Shown piece by piece: positions 9,652-18,378 of a stretch of 47,981 bases of DNA (position 1 is its first letter; every line of letters begins with the position of its first letter). Origin of the DNA: an uncultured Gammaproteobacteria bacterium (GTDB taxonomy: Bacteria; Pseudomonadota; Gammaproteobacteria; Pseudomonadales; Pseudohongiellaceae). A program made the position numbers and the translations under genes. A model generated the notes under the pieces. The model worked only from the letters and a program-made list of their open reading frames with translations, did not search any database and was not told the origin of the DNA. The stretch is taken from contig CAIOZF010000231.1 of assembly GCA_903862645.1 (NCBI GenBank), forward strand, positions 1 through 47,981, written 5' to 3'.

Positions 9652-10869
9652 ATGTCTGCCGTCAAAAAAGTCGTGCTCGCGTATTCCGGCGGTCTCGATA
9701 CCTCTGTCATTGCCAAGTGGCTGATGGAAACCTATCAATGCGAAGTGGTCACCTTTACCGCCGATCTGGGCCAGGGTGAGGAACTGGAGCCGGCACGTGC
9801 GAAGGCACAGGCCATGGGCATCAAAGAAATCTACATCGACGATCTGCGCGAAGAATTTGTGCGCGATTTCGTGTTCCCCATGTTCCGCGCCAACACAATT
9901 TATGAGGGCGAGTACCTGCTCGGTACCTCCATCGCCCGTCCTCTGATCGCCAAGCGTCTGATCGAGATTGCGAACGAAACCGGAGCCGATGCGATTTCCC
10001 ACGGTGCCACCGGCAAGGGCAACGATCAGGTGCGTTTCGAGCTCGGCGCCTACGCTCTAAAGCCTGGTGTGAAAGTGATTGCGCCCTGGCGTGAATGGGA
10101 CCTAACGTCCCGCGACACGCTGATGGCCTATTGCGAAAAGCATGGCATCTCGGTTGAAAACAAGCGTGGTACCAAGTCGCCCTATTCAATGGACGCCAAC
10201 CTGCTGCATATTTCCTACGAAGGCGACCTGCTTGAGGACCCTCGCTCCGAGCCGGAAGAAGACATGTGGCTGTGGACAGTGTCCCCCGAAAATGCGCCGG
10301 ATACTCCGACCTACATCGATCTGGAATTCCTGCAAGGCGACATCGTGGCGATCAATGGCGAAAAGATGTCACCGGCCACCGTTCTTGCCACGCTGAACAA
10401 GATTGCCGGTGCCAATGGTATCGGACGTCTGGATCTGGTCGAGAACCGTTATGTAGGCATGAAGTCGCGCGGCTGTTACGAGACCCCCGGTGGCACTGTG
10501 ATGCTGAAGGCGCACCGTGCTATCGAATCGCTGACACTGGATCGCGAAATAGCGCATCTGAAGGATGATTTGATGCCGCGTTATGCGTCGCTGATTTATA
10601 ACGGTTACTGGTGGTCACCAGAGCGTCTGGCGTTGCAGCAGTTGATCGATTATTCACAGCAGTTCGTGAACGGCAAGGTGCGTCTGAAGTTGTACAAGGG
10701 CAACGTGATTCTGGCGGGGCGTGAGTCGGCGGATTCGTTGTTCGATATGAAGATCGCAACCTTCGAAGATGATGCCGGTGCTTACAATCAGGCAGACGCT
10801 GGTGGATTCATCAAACTGAATGCCTTGCGGATGAGAATTGCGGCCAACAAGGGTCGCAAGTTTAGTTGA
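9652..10869 (+). CDS. argG: Argininosuccinate synthase
   Basis: ArgG joins citrulline and aspartate using ATP, the seventh step of arginine synthesis. The N-terminal PP-loop is AYSGGLDTS near residue 10. Substrate-binding stretches [13 protein letters not shown] and [14 protein letters not shown] are complete, and the length (405 residues) is normal for the bacterial short type. Two ATG codons lie side by side at 9649 and 9652; the second is 6 bases from the AGGAG ribosome-binding site and is preferred. The gene follows broken motY in the same orientation, as in Pseudomonas. An inverted-repeat element lies just downstream. Confidence 0.97.
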   Translation: MSAVKKVVLAYSGGLDTSVIAKWLMETYQCEVVTFTADLGQGEELEPARAKAQAMGIKEIYIDDLREEFVRDFVFPMFRANTIYEGEYLLGTSIARPLIAKRLIEIANETGADAISHGATGKGNDQVRFELGAYALKPGVKVIAPWREWDLTSRDTLMAYCEKHGISVENKRGTKSPYSMDANLLHISYEGDLLEDPRSEPEEDMWLWTVSPENAPDTPTYIDLEFLQGDIVAINGEKMSPATVLATLNKIAGANGIGRLDLVENRYVGMKSRGCYETPGGTVMLKAHRAIESLTLDREIAHLKDDLMPRYASLIYNGYWWSPERLALQQLIDYSQQFVNGKVRLKLYKGNVILAGRESADSLFDMKIATFEDDAGAYNQADAGGFIKLNALRMRIAANKGRKFS

Positions 10870-10895
10870 TTTTTTCTTGGTGCTCCCTGTGCCGA

Positions 10896-11009
10896 GCTGT
10901 TCTGCGGGGAGTGCTGCTGACGGACACGCCGTGAACCCATCCATGGGGGCTCGGCTGCCGCCATCCCTGGCGACAGACGGTCCGTCAGCAGTACTCCCCG
11001 CAGCACAGC
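10896..11009. repeat. 114-bp palindromic repeat element with 30-bp arms
   Basis: Left arm 10896-10925 and right arm 10980-11009 are inverted copies matching at 28 of 30 positions by my count; the arms begin GCTGTTCTGCGGGGAGT and end CTCCCCGCAGCACAGC. The 54-bp centre holds two further small palindromes, CCCATCCATGGG and CTGCCGCCA/TGGCGACAG. The whole can fold into a three-armed structure. It occupies most of the 318-bp gap between argG and nth. Its form is that of a REP- or MITE-like dispersed element, though no second copy is in this window. Confidence 0.7.
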
Positions 11010-11140
11010 GCTACCTTCTGTAGTACGTCGGAAAACCTCACTCTTTTTTGCGCATCGAAGCTGCCATTTCTGCAGCTGACCTCACTTCCAGTATGTGGTG
11101 TCACATCCATCGTTGCGAATTATCAGAGACTTCGGGGAGT

Positions 11141-11171
11141 GGGTTGCGGATTGGCTGCCAATCTGCAACCC
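11141..11171. terminator. Hairpin between convergent argG and nth
   Basis: GGGTTGCGGATTGG and CCAATCTGCAACCC form a 14-bp stem with one mismatch and a 3-base loop, 17 bp beyond the nth stop codon. It lies between convergent genes, as terminators often do. There is no T-run on either side, so it may act only weakly or as an RNA-end stabiliser. Confidence 0.5.
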
Positions 11172-11187
11172 GCTCAGCCCAGTAAAA

Positions 11188-11823
11188 TCACTCTTCTGTC
11201 TTATCAGAAAAATCGCAAAGATCTTCTATCAGACAAGACCCGCATTTGGGCTTGCGCGCTACGCAGGTATAGCGGCCGTGAAGGATCAGCCAGTGATGTG
11301 CATCCAGAAGATATTCGCGCGGCACAAACTTCAGAAGTTTTTTTTCGACCTCCAGCACATTCTTGCCCGGCGCCAACCCCGTGCGATTCGACACACGAAA
11401 GATATGCGTATCCACCGCCATTGCAGGTTGCCGGAACGCCGTGTTCAGCACCACGTTCGCCGTCTTGCGGCCGACGCCCGGTAGCGCCTCCAGCAACTCG
11501 CGTTCGGCAGGAACCTCCGAATTGTGGCGTTCGATCAGCGCGGCGCAGGTCTTGATGATGTTCTCGGCTTTGGTGTTGAAAAGACCGATCGTTTTGATAT
11601 AACGCTTGAGGCCGTCGACGCCCAGCACCAGCATGGTCAGCGGCGTATTCGCAATTTTGTACAGTTCGCGGGTGGCCTTGTTGACGCTGACGTCAGTGGC
11701 CTGTGCGGACAGAATGACTGCAATCAACAATTCGAAGGTGGAGTTGAATTCCAGTTCGGTGGTCGGCTCGGGATTCTCCGCCCGCAGGCGGCGGAACATT
11801 TCTGCTCGGCTGTTTTTATTCAT
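11188..11823 (-). CDS. nth: Endonuclease III (DNA glycosylase/AP lyase)
   Basis: Nth removes oxidised pyrimidines and cleaves at abasic sites in base-excision repair. The helix-hairpin-helix LPGVGRKTANVVLN contains the catalytic Lys, and VDTHIFRVSNR the catalytic Asp. The C-terminal [4Fe-4S] motif C-x6-C-x2-C-x5-C is intact (CVARKPKCGSCLIEDLC). The length of 211 residues matches the family. It is the last gene of a minus-strand run permease, rnfB-like, unknown gene, nth; rnfB next to nth is a widespread gammaproteobacterial pairing. Confidence 0.97.
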   Translation of the reverse strand: MNKNSRAEMFRRLRAENPEPTTELEFNSTFELLIAVILSAQATDVSVNKATRELYKIANTPLTMLVLGVDGLKRYIKTIGLFNTKAENIIKTCAALIERHNSEVPAERELLEALPGVGRKTANVVLNTAFRQPAMAVDTHIFRVSNRTGLAPGKNVLEVEKKLLKFVPREYLLDAHHWLILHGRYTCVARKPKCGSCLIEDLCDFSDKTEE

Positions 11824-11838
11824 GGCGCTTTGCTCCGC

Positions 11839-12129
11839 TTAAAAATCGATAGGTGTGCGGCGATAGCAGCCTGTCACGACTTCCCCGGCTTCGTAGTAAA
11901 GACCTGAGTCGCCGCGATACGCTTCCCACGCCTGCTGCAGCGCTGTGATGTTGTTCAACATTGCTTCGCGAATGGATTCGTCCAGGTAGTCGAAGGGGCA
12001 CAAGTGCGTGTGCGTCGTGCCACCTCGCAAGACGCCGATCTGGACAAATCCCATCCCTGCGTAATTGTGGACATCGTAATCGCTGACCTCCGCCCCTACA
12101 TCGCCTGCCAGCACGCGATCGCCCTGCAT
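11839..12129 (-). CDS. Small protein of unknown function between rnfB-like gene and nth
   Basis: I do not recognise this 96-residue protein. It has no signal peptide or membrane segment. It is rich in aromatic and acidic residues, with a central GGTTHTHLCPFDYLDESIREA and a C-terminal CYRRTPIDF. The Thr-His-Thr-His-x-Cys cluster could bind a metal, which is only a guess. It sits tightly packed, 20 bp after the rnfB-like gene and 15 bp before nth, which argues that it is real and cotranscribed. The ATG at 12129 has no strong ribosome-binding site, so a later start is possible. Confidence 0.6.
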   Translation of the reverse strand: MQGDRVLAGDVGAEVSDYDVHNYAGMGFVQIGVLRGGTTHTHLCPFDYLDESIREAMLNNITALQQAWEAYRGDSGLYYEAGEVVTGCYRRTPIDF

Positions 12130-12148
12130 TTATTTAGTACTAAAAAGC

Positions 12149-12856
12149 TCAATTGTCAGCAGTACGCAGCGCCTCTTTGCGCGCTTTGGTACGCAGCACC
12201 GCAGCCTGAATATTGGCACGAGCCTGCTCTTCACTCATGGGCGGGCTGTCCGATGTTTTAGAGTCGGCTGCGCGCGTGGCTTCCTGCAGCGCTTTGCGCC
12301 GGGTGACTTGCGCGGCGACCTGGCTCAGCAGGCGTTGCTGGCGAAACTCATAGCGTTGACGCCAGTGGGCGGATTGCTGCCTACGCGCGGGAGGCACCTC
12401 CAGCCTTACCAGTTCTGCTGCGGGTACCAGCAACATATCGATACAATCGACGGGGCAAGGCTCAACGCATAGATCGCAGCCTGTGCATTCGGAGGCGATG
12501 ACCGTGTGCATCAGTTTTGGCGCGCCCAGAATCGCATCAACCGGGCATGCCTGAATGCACTTGGTGCAGCCAATGCACTCGCCTTCTCGAATAAAAGCAA
12601 TCAGGCGCGGCGCTTCGACGCCGTGCTCTGGGTCCAACGGTAGCACGTCGCGGTCGAGCAGCGTGGCTAGCTCTGCAATAGTGGACTTGCCACCTGGCGG
12701 GCAGCGGTTGAGCGCTTCGCCCGTGGCAATGGCCTCGGCATAGGGCCGGCAGCCGCGGTGGCCGCATTGGCCACATTGCGTCTGCGGCAGCAGTCCATTG
12801 ATGCGCTCTATCAGCGGAATAAGTTCTGGGGACAGCACGGCGGTATCGATTCTCAT
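12149..12856 (-). CDS. rnfB: RnfB-type electron-transfer ferredoxin, orphan and without membrane anchor
   Basis: This 235-residue protein has the RnfB architecture. First is a Cys cluster domain ([19 protein letters not shown], then a fourth Cys in NRCPPGG), then two [4Fe-4S] ferredoxin motifs, [16 protein letters not shown] and [15 protein letters not shown], and last a charged Arg/Gln-rich tail. The start at 12856 overlaps the permease stop by one base (TGATG). E. coli RsxB begins with a transmembrane helix; here the cluster domain starts at residue 25 or so with no such helix, as I recall for Pseudomonas RnfB. No other rnf gene (A, C, D, G, E) is adjacent, so its partner is unknown. Confidence 0.85.
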   Translation of the reverse strand: MRIDTAVLSPELIPLIERINGLLPQTQCGQCGHRGCRPYAEAIATGEALNRCPPGGKSTIAELATLLDRDVLPLDPEHGVEAPRLIAFIREGECIGCTKCIQACPVDAILGAPKLMHTVIASECTGCDLCVEPCPVDCIDMLLVPAAELVRLEVPPARRQQSAHWRQRYEFRQQRLLSQVAAQVTRRKALQEATRAADSKTSDSPPMSEEQARANIQAAVLRTKARKEALRTADN

Positions 12857-14310
12857 CAGGGTGTTTTGTGCTCGTAGATCAGGCGGGCCAGCACGCTGTG
12901 GCGGCGGCCGTAGAACCAGTACACGCCAATGCCGATCAAGGCCCAGCCGATGAACAGTTGAATAGTGTAAAGCCCCAGGCTGATAAACAGCATGGCGCAT
13001 CCGGAGACTGCCAACGGTCCGATCACCCAGATCATCGGCGCGCGGAAGGGGCGGCGGCGATTGGGCTCACGTCGGCGCAGGATCATGACGCCCACACCGA
13101 CCATGAAGAACGCGAACAGCGTACCGGAGTTGGTCAGGTCGGCCAGCATGCCGACGGGGAACACGGCGGCGAAGAACGACACGGCCAATCCTGTGGCGAG
13201 GGTCACGACGTGCGGGGTCTGCAGACGCGGATGCACGCGGGATAACACCTCCGGCAGCAGGCCATCGCGGGACATGGAAAAGAGGATGCGGGTCTGGCCA
13301 TACATCATCATGAGAATCACAGAGGGCAGGGCGAGCACGGCGGCAGCTGCTACCCAGTTCCCCATGGTGCCGAATCCGAGCTCACGCAGTATGAACGCCA
13401 GCGGCTCCTTGGACTGGGAAAGCACCCCGCCGGGCTGCGCGCCGACTGCGCCGACCGCGGCAAAGGCCACTAGCAGGTAGAAGACCGTGCAGACGCCAAG
13501 CGACCCGATCAGGCCAATGGGGATGTTGCGATCCGGATTCCTGGTCTCCTCGGCGGCAGTGGATACCGCATCGAAACCGATGAACGCAAAAAAGATCGAC
13601 GCGGCCGCTCCCAGTACACCGATGCCGGAGAGCGGAGTTCCCCAGCCGTTGGGTGTGAGGGGCACAAAGTTATCCATATTCACCGCAGGCATGGCCAGAA
13701 CGATGAAGCTCGTCAGTGCCGTGATCTTCACCAGCACCAGTACGGTGGTGAGACGCGCGCTGGCGGTGGTGCCGATCAGCAGCATGGCGGTGATGAACAG
13801 GGCGATCAAGAAGGCCAGCAGGTTGAAGCCGCCGGAGGCTGCAGTGCCATCGGCGAGTGTCACGGTGTCAGCTGGTCCGGCGGTGAGCGCCAGCGGCAGG
13901 CTCCATCCATTGCTGTTGAGAAAGCCATTGATGTAGCCTGCCCAGCCCACAGAGACCGCGCCGGCTGCCACGGCATACTCGAGGATCAAGGCCCAGCCGA
14001 CCATCCACGCCACCCACTCGCCCAGCACCGCATAGGAATAGGTATAGGCTGACCCGGAAACTGGCACCATCGAGGCAATTTCGGCGTAGATCAGTGCGGT
14101 GAGGAAGCAGACCAAGCCGGCAATGATGAATGAAAACAGCATGCCTGGCCCGGCCTTTTCCGCCGCAATCGAGGTCAACACGAAGATGCCTGTCCCGATC
14201 ACCACCCCAATGCCCAGCATGGTCAGATCGAAGGCGCCCAGGGAACGCTTGAGCGATCCGTTCTCCGCCGCCGCCATAATGTCGTCCAACGGTTTGACGC
14301 GCCAGCCCAT
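12856..14310 (-). CDS. Amino-acid permease, APC superfamily, CAT (YfnA-like) family
   Basis: A 484-residue inner-membrane transporter with about twelve hydrophobic segments. The N-terminal [13 protein letters not shown] is the APC substrate-binding motif in helix 1. The pattern [27 protein letters not shown] is typical of cationic amino-acid transporter relatives. The start at 14310 has AGGAG 7-11 bases upstream. Substrate cannot be read from sequence; amino-acid/proton symport is the family expectation. It heads a four-gene minus-strand run (permease, rnfB-like, unknown, nth) and is divergent from the ModE-like regulator gene. Confidence 0.9.
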   Translation of the reverse strand: MGWRVKPLDDIMAAAENGSLKRSLGAFDLTMLGIGVVIGTGIFVLTSIAAEKAGPGMLFSFIIAGLVCFLTALIYAEIASMVPVSGSAYTYSYAVLGEWVAWMVGWALILEYAVAAGAVSVGWAGYINGFLNSNGWSLPLALTAGPADTVTLADGTAASGGFNLLAFLIALFITAMLLIGTTASARLTTVLVLVKITALTSFIVLAMPAVNMDNFVPLTPNGWGTPLSGIGVLGAAASIFFAFIGFDAVSTAAEETRNPDRNIPIGLIGSLGVCTVFYLLVAFAAVGAVGAQPGGVLSQSKEPLAFILRELGFGTMGNWVAAAAVLALPSVILMMMYGQTRILFSMSRDGLLPEVLSRVHPRLQTPHVVTLATGLAVSFFAAVFPVGMLADLTNSGTLFAFFMVGVGVMILRRREPNRRRPFRAPMIWVIGPLAVSGCAMLFISLGLYTIQLFIGWALIGIGVYWFYGRRHSVLARLIYEHKTP

Positions 14311-14496
14311 GGTGTTCTCCTTTCCACTGTTTAGTGTTATTGCCGAGACGGCTTTTGTCCGGATTAAAACATGGGTTCCCCCGGGAAATCACGCGATCTA
14401 TTGTCGGAAGTAGATCTGCCGAGTTGATCCCGTCCCAAGGCTCGCTAAAAAACGGGTGATGATGGACAATTGCCGGACATCTCTGCGGACTCAAAT

Positions 14497-14949
14497 ATGA
14501 CTTCAAGCTACCAGGACAAGCACCCGGCAAGCGCCAGCCAGATGGACTCTGGCACGACCATTCAGTGCCGTGTGCGGGTGACGCGCGGCCATGACATTGC
14601 AATCGGGCCGGGCAAGATGGATCTGCTGGCCGCAATCCGTGCAGCCGGTTCCATTTCCGGCGCCGCACGTCATTTGGGCATGAGCTACCGCCGTGCATGG
14701 TTGCTGGTGGAGACCATGAATCAATGTTTCCACCAGCCTCTGGTGGGGACGGTGACCGGGGGGCGCTCCGGTGGTGGCGCGCAGCTGACGCTGGATGGGG
14801 AACGGGTGCTGGCCGGCTATAACACCATGATGGCCGAAATTGCCGATGTGGCGGAGCGCCATCTGCAAGCGTTGCTCAGTGCAAGCCCGCTGGCACACGC
14901 AGCAGAAATGCCACTGGAAACTGGGGGGGCTCAAGGTCCTGCGCCTTGA
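14497..14949 (+). CDS. ModE-like winged-helix regulator lacking the molybdate-binding domain
   Basis: The protein matches the N-terminal DNA-binding domain of ModE: IAIGPGKMDLLAAIRAAGS, then ISGAARHLGMSYRRAWLLVE, and GGRSGGGAQLT. At 150 residues it ends after the DNA-binding and dimer helix, so the C-terminal TOBE/Mop molybdate-binding domains are absent. Such short ModE-like proteins are common, but what they sense is unclear. The ATG at 14497 is chosen; a TTG at 14470 could add nine residues. No mod transporter genes are adjacent. The gene is divergent from the permease, which it might regulate (inference). Confidence 0.85.
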   Translation: MTSSYQDKHPASASQMDSGTTIQCRVRVTRGHDIAIGPGKMDLLAAIRAAGSISGAARHLGMSYRRAWLLVETMNQCFHQPLVGTVTGGRSGGGAQLTLDGERVLAGYNTMMAEIADVAERHLQALLSASPLAHAAEMPLETGGAQGPAP

Positions 14950-15038
14950 TCGCCAGAGCGGGCGCCGCTGCAACCGTTCTCAGTGCTGGTTGACGAACTA
15001 TCCTACTCTTCCCGCGAGGTCGTCCAGGGGCCAGTCAT

Positions 15039-15353
15039 TTGGCGCTGGGCCTGCACGAGTCCATCGAGGGCTTTGGCGCTGGATATTCGTCCCTGGCCTA
15101 TAAGATCGACCGCGATTTCATTCGTGACCTGCACAGGAACACCGTGCACAGGAATATCGAGGGTGTCGCCATCGTCTTTGGACTTGTCAGCCGGGCCCGC
15201 AGTCTCGGGCTGGACGTGACTGCCGAAGGGGTAGAGACAGCAGAACAGCTCAATGCCCTGGGTGTGTGTCAGGGCGACGCCATACAGGGATGGCTCATGA
15301 ATCCCGCCCTCCCGGTACCCGGGTGTGAAAAACTCCTGCATGCCGCTGCCTGA
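15039..15353 (+). pseudogene. Decayed EAL-domain fragment (C-terminal part)
   Basis: The frame encodes only the second half of an EAL phosphodiesterase domain. EGFGAGYSSLAY corresponds to the DDFGTGYSSL motif with the first catalytic Asp pair changed to Glu-Gly. About nine residues (the LKRLPVDTL step) are missing before KIDRDFIRDL. The end is recognisable as SLGLDVTAEGVETAEQLNAL and AIQGWLMNPALPVP. There is no EAL motif, no upstream domain and only a TTG as possible start. It ends at a TGA 108 bases before rubredoxin. This is a relic, not a working enzyme, and independent of the one at 4.5-4.9 kb. Confidence 0.8.
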
Positions 15354-15461
15354 CTCCGCCCGCATGGGGTATTATCTGCGCCCTTGGGGAGTGTGGCCGC
15401 TCGTGGCTGCGTCGACCCCTGACCAAATAAGCGCCAGATAATCGAGAAAACGGGGATCAGC

Positions 15462-15626
15462 ATGAAGAAATGGCAGTGCATGGTATGTGAGTTTGTTTAC
15501 GACGAAGCCCAAGGAATTCCCGAGGAGGGCATCCCGGCCGGAACCCGTTGGGAAGACGTGCCCGAAGACTGGTGCTGCCCGGTGTGCGGCGTCGGTAAGG
15601 AAGATTTCGAGATGGTAGAAATCTAA
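15462..15626 (+). CDS. Rubredoxin
   Basis: A 54-residue one-iron electron carrier. The two Cys knuckles are [12 protein letters not shown] near the N-terminus and [14 protein letters not shown] near the C-terminus, with the conserved [17 protein letters not shown] between them. The first knuckle has Glu where most rubredoxins have Gly (CxxCEF rather than CxxCGF), a small oddity. It starts at the ATG at 15462, with only a weak GGGGA about eight bases upstream. In related bacteria rubredoxins serve alkane hydroxylases or oxygen/peroxide detoxification; no such partner gene is next to it. Confidence 0.93.
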   Translation: MKKWQCMVCEFVYDEAQGIPEEGIPAGTRWEDVPEDWCCPVCGVGKEDFEMVEI

Positions 15627-15645
15627 CCTACGACCACAATCACTT

Positions 15646-15711
15646 GTGGGAGCGGACCTTGCCCGCGATTGAATCCCGCGGCTCTCCAATCGCGGACAGG
15701 CCCGCTCCCAC
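15646..15711. repeat. REP-type palindrome upstream of metG
   Basis: The arms GTGGGAGCGG (15646-15655) and CCGCTCCCAC (15702-15711) begin a long imperfect stem that continues inward through GCCCGCGATTG and CAATCGCGG. The loop is about 15 bases. The arm sequence is the same as the repeat inside metG at 17413. It resembles the REP family of Pseudomonas, which typically lies between genes. Confidence 0.8.
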
Positions 15712-15735
15712 AGGTACTTATAGGAATTCGCACAA

Positions 15736-17811
15736 GTGTCATCACAAATCAGAAAGCCCCGTCGCATCCTCGTCACCAGCGCGCTGCCCTACGCCAACGG
15801 CCCCATCCATCTGGGGCACATCCTCGAAGTTGTGCAGACCGACATCTGGGTGCGCTTCCAGCAACTGCGTGGTGAAGACTGCGTGTACGTGTGCGCGGAC
15901 GACACCCACGGCACCGCCATCATGCTGCGTGCCGAGAGCGAAGGCATCACGCCGGAGGCCTTGATTGCGCGCGTGCAGGCGGAGCACGAGCGTGACTACG
16001 CGGGTTTCAACATCGGCTTTGATCACTATCACTCCACCCATTCGCCCGAGAACAAGACGCTGGCGCAGGCGCTGTATCTCAAGCTGAAGGCCAACGGCCA
16101 CATCAGCCGCCGCAGCATCAGCCAACTCTTTGATCCCGAGAAGAACCTGTTCCTGGCCGACCGCTTCATCAAGGGCACCTGCCCGAAGTGCAAGACCCCC
16201 GAGCAGTACGGCGACAACTGCGAAGCCTGCAATGCCACCTACAGCCCGGCCGATCTCATAGAGCCACGCTCCACGCTCTCCGGTGCAACACCCGTGCTGC
16301 GCGACTCCGAACACTTCTTTTTCACGCTGCCCGTGTTCACGGACATGCTGAAGACGTGGACCCGCAGTGGCACGCTGCAGGAGCAGGTGGCCAACAAGCT
16401 GAGCGAGTGGCTGGAGGGCGGGCTGCAGGAGTGGGACATCAGCCGCGACACGCCATACTTCGGCTTCGAAATTCCCGACGAGCCCGGCAAATATTTCTAC
16501 GTCTGGTTGGACGCCCCGGTCGGCTACATGGCCAGCTTCCAGGTCTTCTGCGCACGCAGCGGCTACAACTTCGATGACTACTGGAAGCCCGGTCACGACA
16601 CGGAGCTGTACCATTTCATCGGCAAAGACATCGTCAACTTCCATACGCTGTTCTGGCCGGCCATGCTCAGCAGCGTCGGCTTTCGCACGCCGACCGGGGT
16701 GTTCGTCCATGGCTTCGTTACCATCAACGGCCAGAAGATGTCGAAGTCACGTGGCACCTTCGTCAACGCACGCGACTACCTCGACCACCTCGACCCGGAG
16801 TACCTGCGTTACTACTACGCCGCCAAACTCTCGGCCGCCGTGGACGACCTCGATCTCAACCTCGATGACTTCGTCGCGCGGGTGAATTCCGATCTGGTCG
16901 GCAAAGTCGTCAATATCGCCAGCCGCTGCGCGGGCTTCATCACCAAGGGCTTCGACGGCATGCTGTCTGCCACCTGCAGCGAACCCGAGCTGGTCGCCGA
17001 ATTCCAGGCCGCCAAGGACGAGATCGCCGCCCACTACGAGGCGCGTGAATTCAGCAAAGCCCTGCGCCAGATCATGGCGCTCGCCGACCAGGCCAACCAG
17101 TACATCGCCGACAAGGCGCCCTGGACACTGGCCAAGAGCGACAAGCAATCCCTCGAAGTGCAGGCCATCTGCAGCACCGGACTGAATCTGTTCCGCCTGC
17201 TCATCGCCTATCTGAAGCCGGTGCTTCCCACCATGGCGCAGAACGTCGAGCGCTTCCTCGCCATCGAGCCGCTGCGCTTCGACAGCGTCGAAACCCTCCT
17301 GCTCGGCCACCGCATCGGTGTTTTCGTCCCCTTGCTCACCAGAGTGGAGCCCGACAAAGTGGCGGCGATGATGGCCGCCGTGCAAGCGAGTCAAAATGAA
17401 TCCACCGTCTCGGTGGGAGCGGGCCTGCCCGCGATAAACTCCCCCCTGACCGATGAGCCCATTTCCCCAGAAATCGACTACCCCACCTTCGCCAAAATCG
17501 ACCTGCGCATCGCCCGCATCGTCAACGCGGAACACGTCGCAGGCGCCGAGAAGCTGCTCAAACTCTCCCTCGACCTGGGCCTCGACGCCAACGGCAAACC
17601 CGAACTGCGCACAGTCTTCTCCGGCATCAAATCCGCCTACGCGCCCGAATCACTCGTAGGCCGCCTCACCGTCATGGTCGCCAACCTCGCGCCGCGCAAA
17701 ATGAAGTTCGGCATGTCCGAAGGCATGGTGCTGGCGGCTGGGCCTGGCGGCAAAGACATCTGGCTGTTGGAGCCCGACAACGGGGCGCAGCCGGGGATGC
17801 GGGTGGTGTAA
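15736..17811 (+). CDS. metG: Methionyl-tRNA synthetase, with C-terminal tRNA-binding domain
   Basis: MetG charges tRNA-Met. The class I motifs are HLGH at residues 25-28 and KMSKS at 334-338. The zinc knuckle has two Cys pairs at about residues 149/152 and 162/165 (CPKC and CEAC). The C-terminal part ([17 protein letters not shown] onwards) is the EMAP/Trbp111-like tRNA-binding domain. Total length is 691 residues, usual for the dimeric type. The linker before that domain encodes VGAGLPAI at residues 560-567, which is the translation of a REP-type repeat. A REP palindrome also lies just upstream of the start. Confidence 0.97.
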   Translation: MSSQIRKPRRILVTSALPYANGPIHLGHILEVVQTDIWVRFQQLRGEDCVYVCADDTHGTAIMLRAESEGITPEALIARVQAEHERDYAGFNIGFDHYHSTHSPENKTLAQALYLKLKANGHISRRSISQLFDPEKNLFLADRFIKGTCPKCKTPEQYGDNCEACNATYSPADLIEPRSTLSGATPVLRDSEHFFFTLPVFTDMLKTWTRSGTLQEQVANKLSEWLEGGLQEWDISRDTPYFGFEIPDEPGKYFYVWLDAPVGYMASFQVFCARSGYNFDDYWKPGHDTELYHFIGKDIVNFHTLFWPAMLSSVGFRTPTGVFVHGFVTINGQKMSKSRGTFVNARDYLDHLDPEYLRYYYAAKLSAAVDDLDLNLDDFVARVNSDLVGKVVNIASRCAGFITKGFDGMLSATCSEPELVAEFQAAKDEIAAHYEAREFSKALRQIMALADQANQYIADKAPWTLAKSDKQSLEVQAICSTGLNLFRLLIAYLKPVLPTMAQNVERFLAIEPLRFDSVETLLLGHRIGVFVPLLTRVEPDKVAAMMAAVQASQNESTVSVGAGLPAINSPLTDEPISPEIDYPTFAKIDLRIARIVNAEHVAGAEKLLKLSLDLGLDANGKPELRTVFSGIKSAYAPESLVGRLTVMVANLAPRKMKFGMSEGMVLAAGPGGKDIWLLEPDNGAQPGMRVV
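17413..17435 (+). repeat. REP-type half element inside the metG reading frame
   Basis: This 23-bp stretch starts GTGGGAGCGGGCCTGCCC and matches the arms of the 15646-15711 palindrome. It sits in frame at codons 560-567 of metG, in the linker before the C-terminal tRNA-binding domain, and reads VGAGLPAI. No inverted partner arm follows, so only half of the palindrome is present. Confidence 0.8.
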
Positions 17812-17921
17812 ACACAGTAATAATTTGCTTCGTTATACTTTTGGTAGTTCTGACCCATTGATTGGCCCGGCCCCTTAAGTTCAAAGGCCACCAGTCACCC
17901 ATAAGCTGGAGAACAAAAGCA

Positions 17922-18314
17922 ATGTTCAATCACATAATGATCGGTTCAAACGACATAGAGCGGTCAAAGCGCTTCTACGATGCAGTGCTCGGAACACTCG
18001 GAGCGGGAGAACCAACCCGTAATATAGGACCTTCGGGTCACACTCGGCTTTTCTACCGACACGAAGGCAGCGTCTTTTGTATTAGCGAGCCTATTAACGA
18101 TGAGGCAGCGACTTTTGCAAATGGCGGCACTATCGGTTTTAAGTGCAACTCACCAGAACTGGTGCACAGGTTCCACGACACGGCCGTTGCGCATGGCGGA
18201 ATTTCCGTCGAAGATCCGCCCGGCCTTCGCGAAGGCGGTTTGGCGTCTCTGCACCTGGCTTATGTCCGTGATCCTGATGGCCACAAGCTGTGCGCTATTT
18301 ATCGCCCAAGCTGA
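17922..18314 (+). CDS. VOC-family (glyoxalase/bleomycin-resistance-like) protein
   Basis: A 130-residue single vicinal-oxygen-chelate module. It has the typical start MFNHIMIGSNDIERSKRFYD, a central GFKCNSPELVHRFHD and the ending LAYVRDPDGHKLCAIYRP. His near the N-terminus and Glu/His positions late in the sequence could bind a metal, as in the family. The substrate is unknown. The start at 17922 has GGAG 12-15 bases upstream. The gene and the 110 bases before it look more AT-rich than the neighbouring metG, and it sits alone between metG and a convergent hydrolase, so recent gain is possible. Confidence 0.85.
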   Translation: MFNHIMIGSNDIERSKRFYDAVLGTLGAGEPTRNIGPSGHTRLFYRHEGSVFCISEPINDEAATFANGGTIGFKCNSPELVHRFHDTAVAHGGISVEDPPGLREGGLASLHLAYVRDPDGHKLCAIYRPS

Positions 18315-18378
18315 TGAGACTTCCTTCGGGTAGGTTGGTGTTCCCAGCGGGTGCATAGCCGCGTCAGGGTTCACCCGC

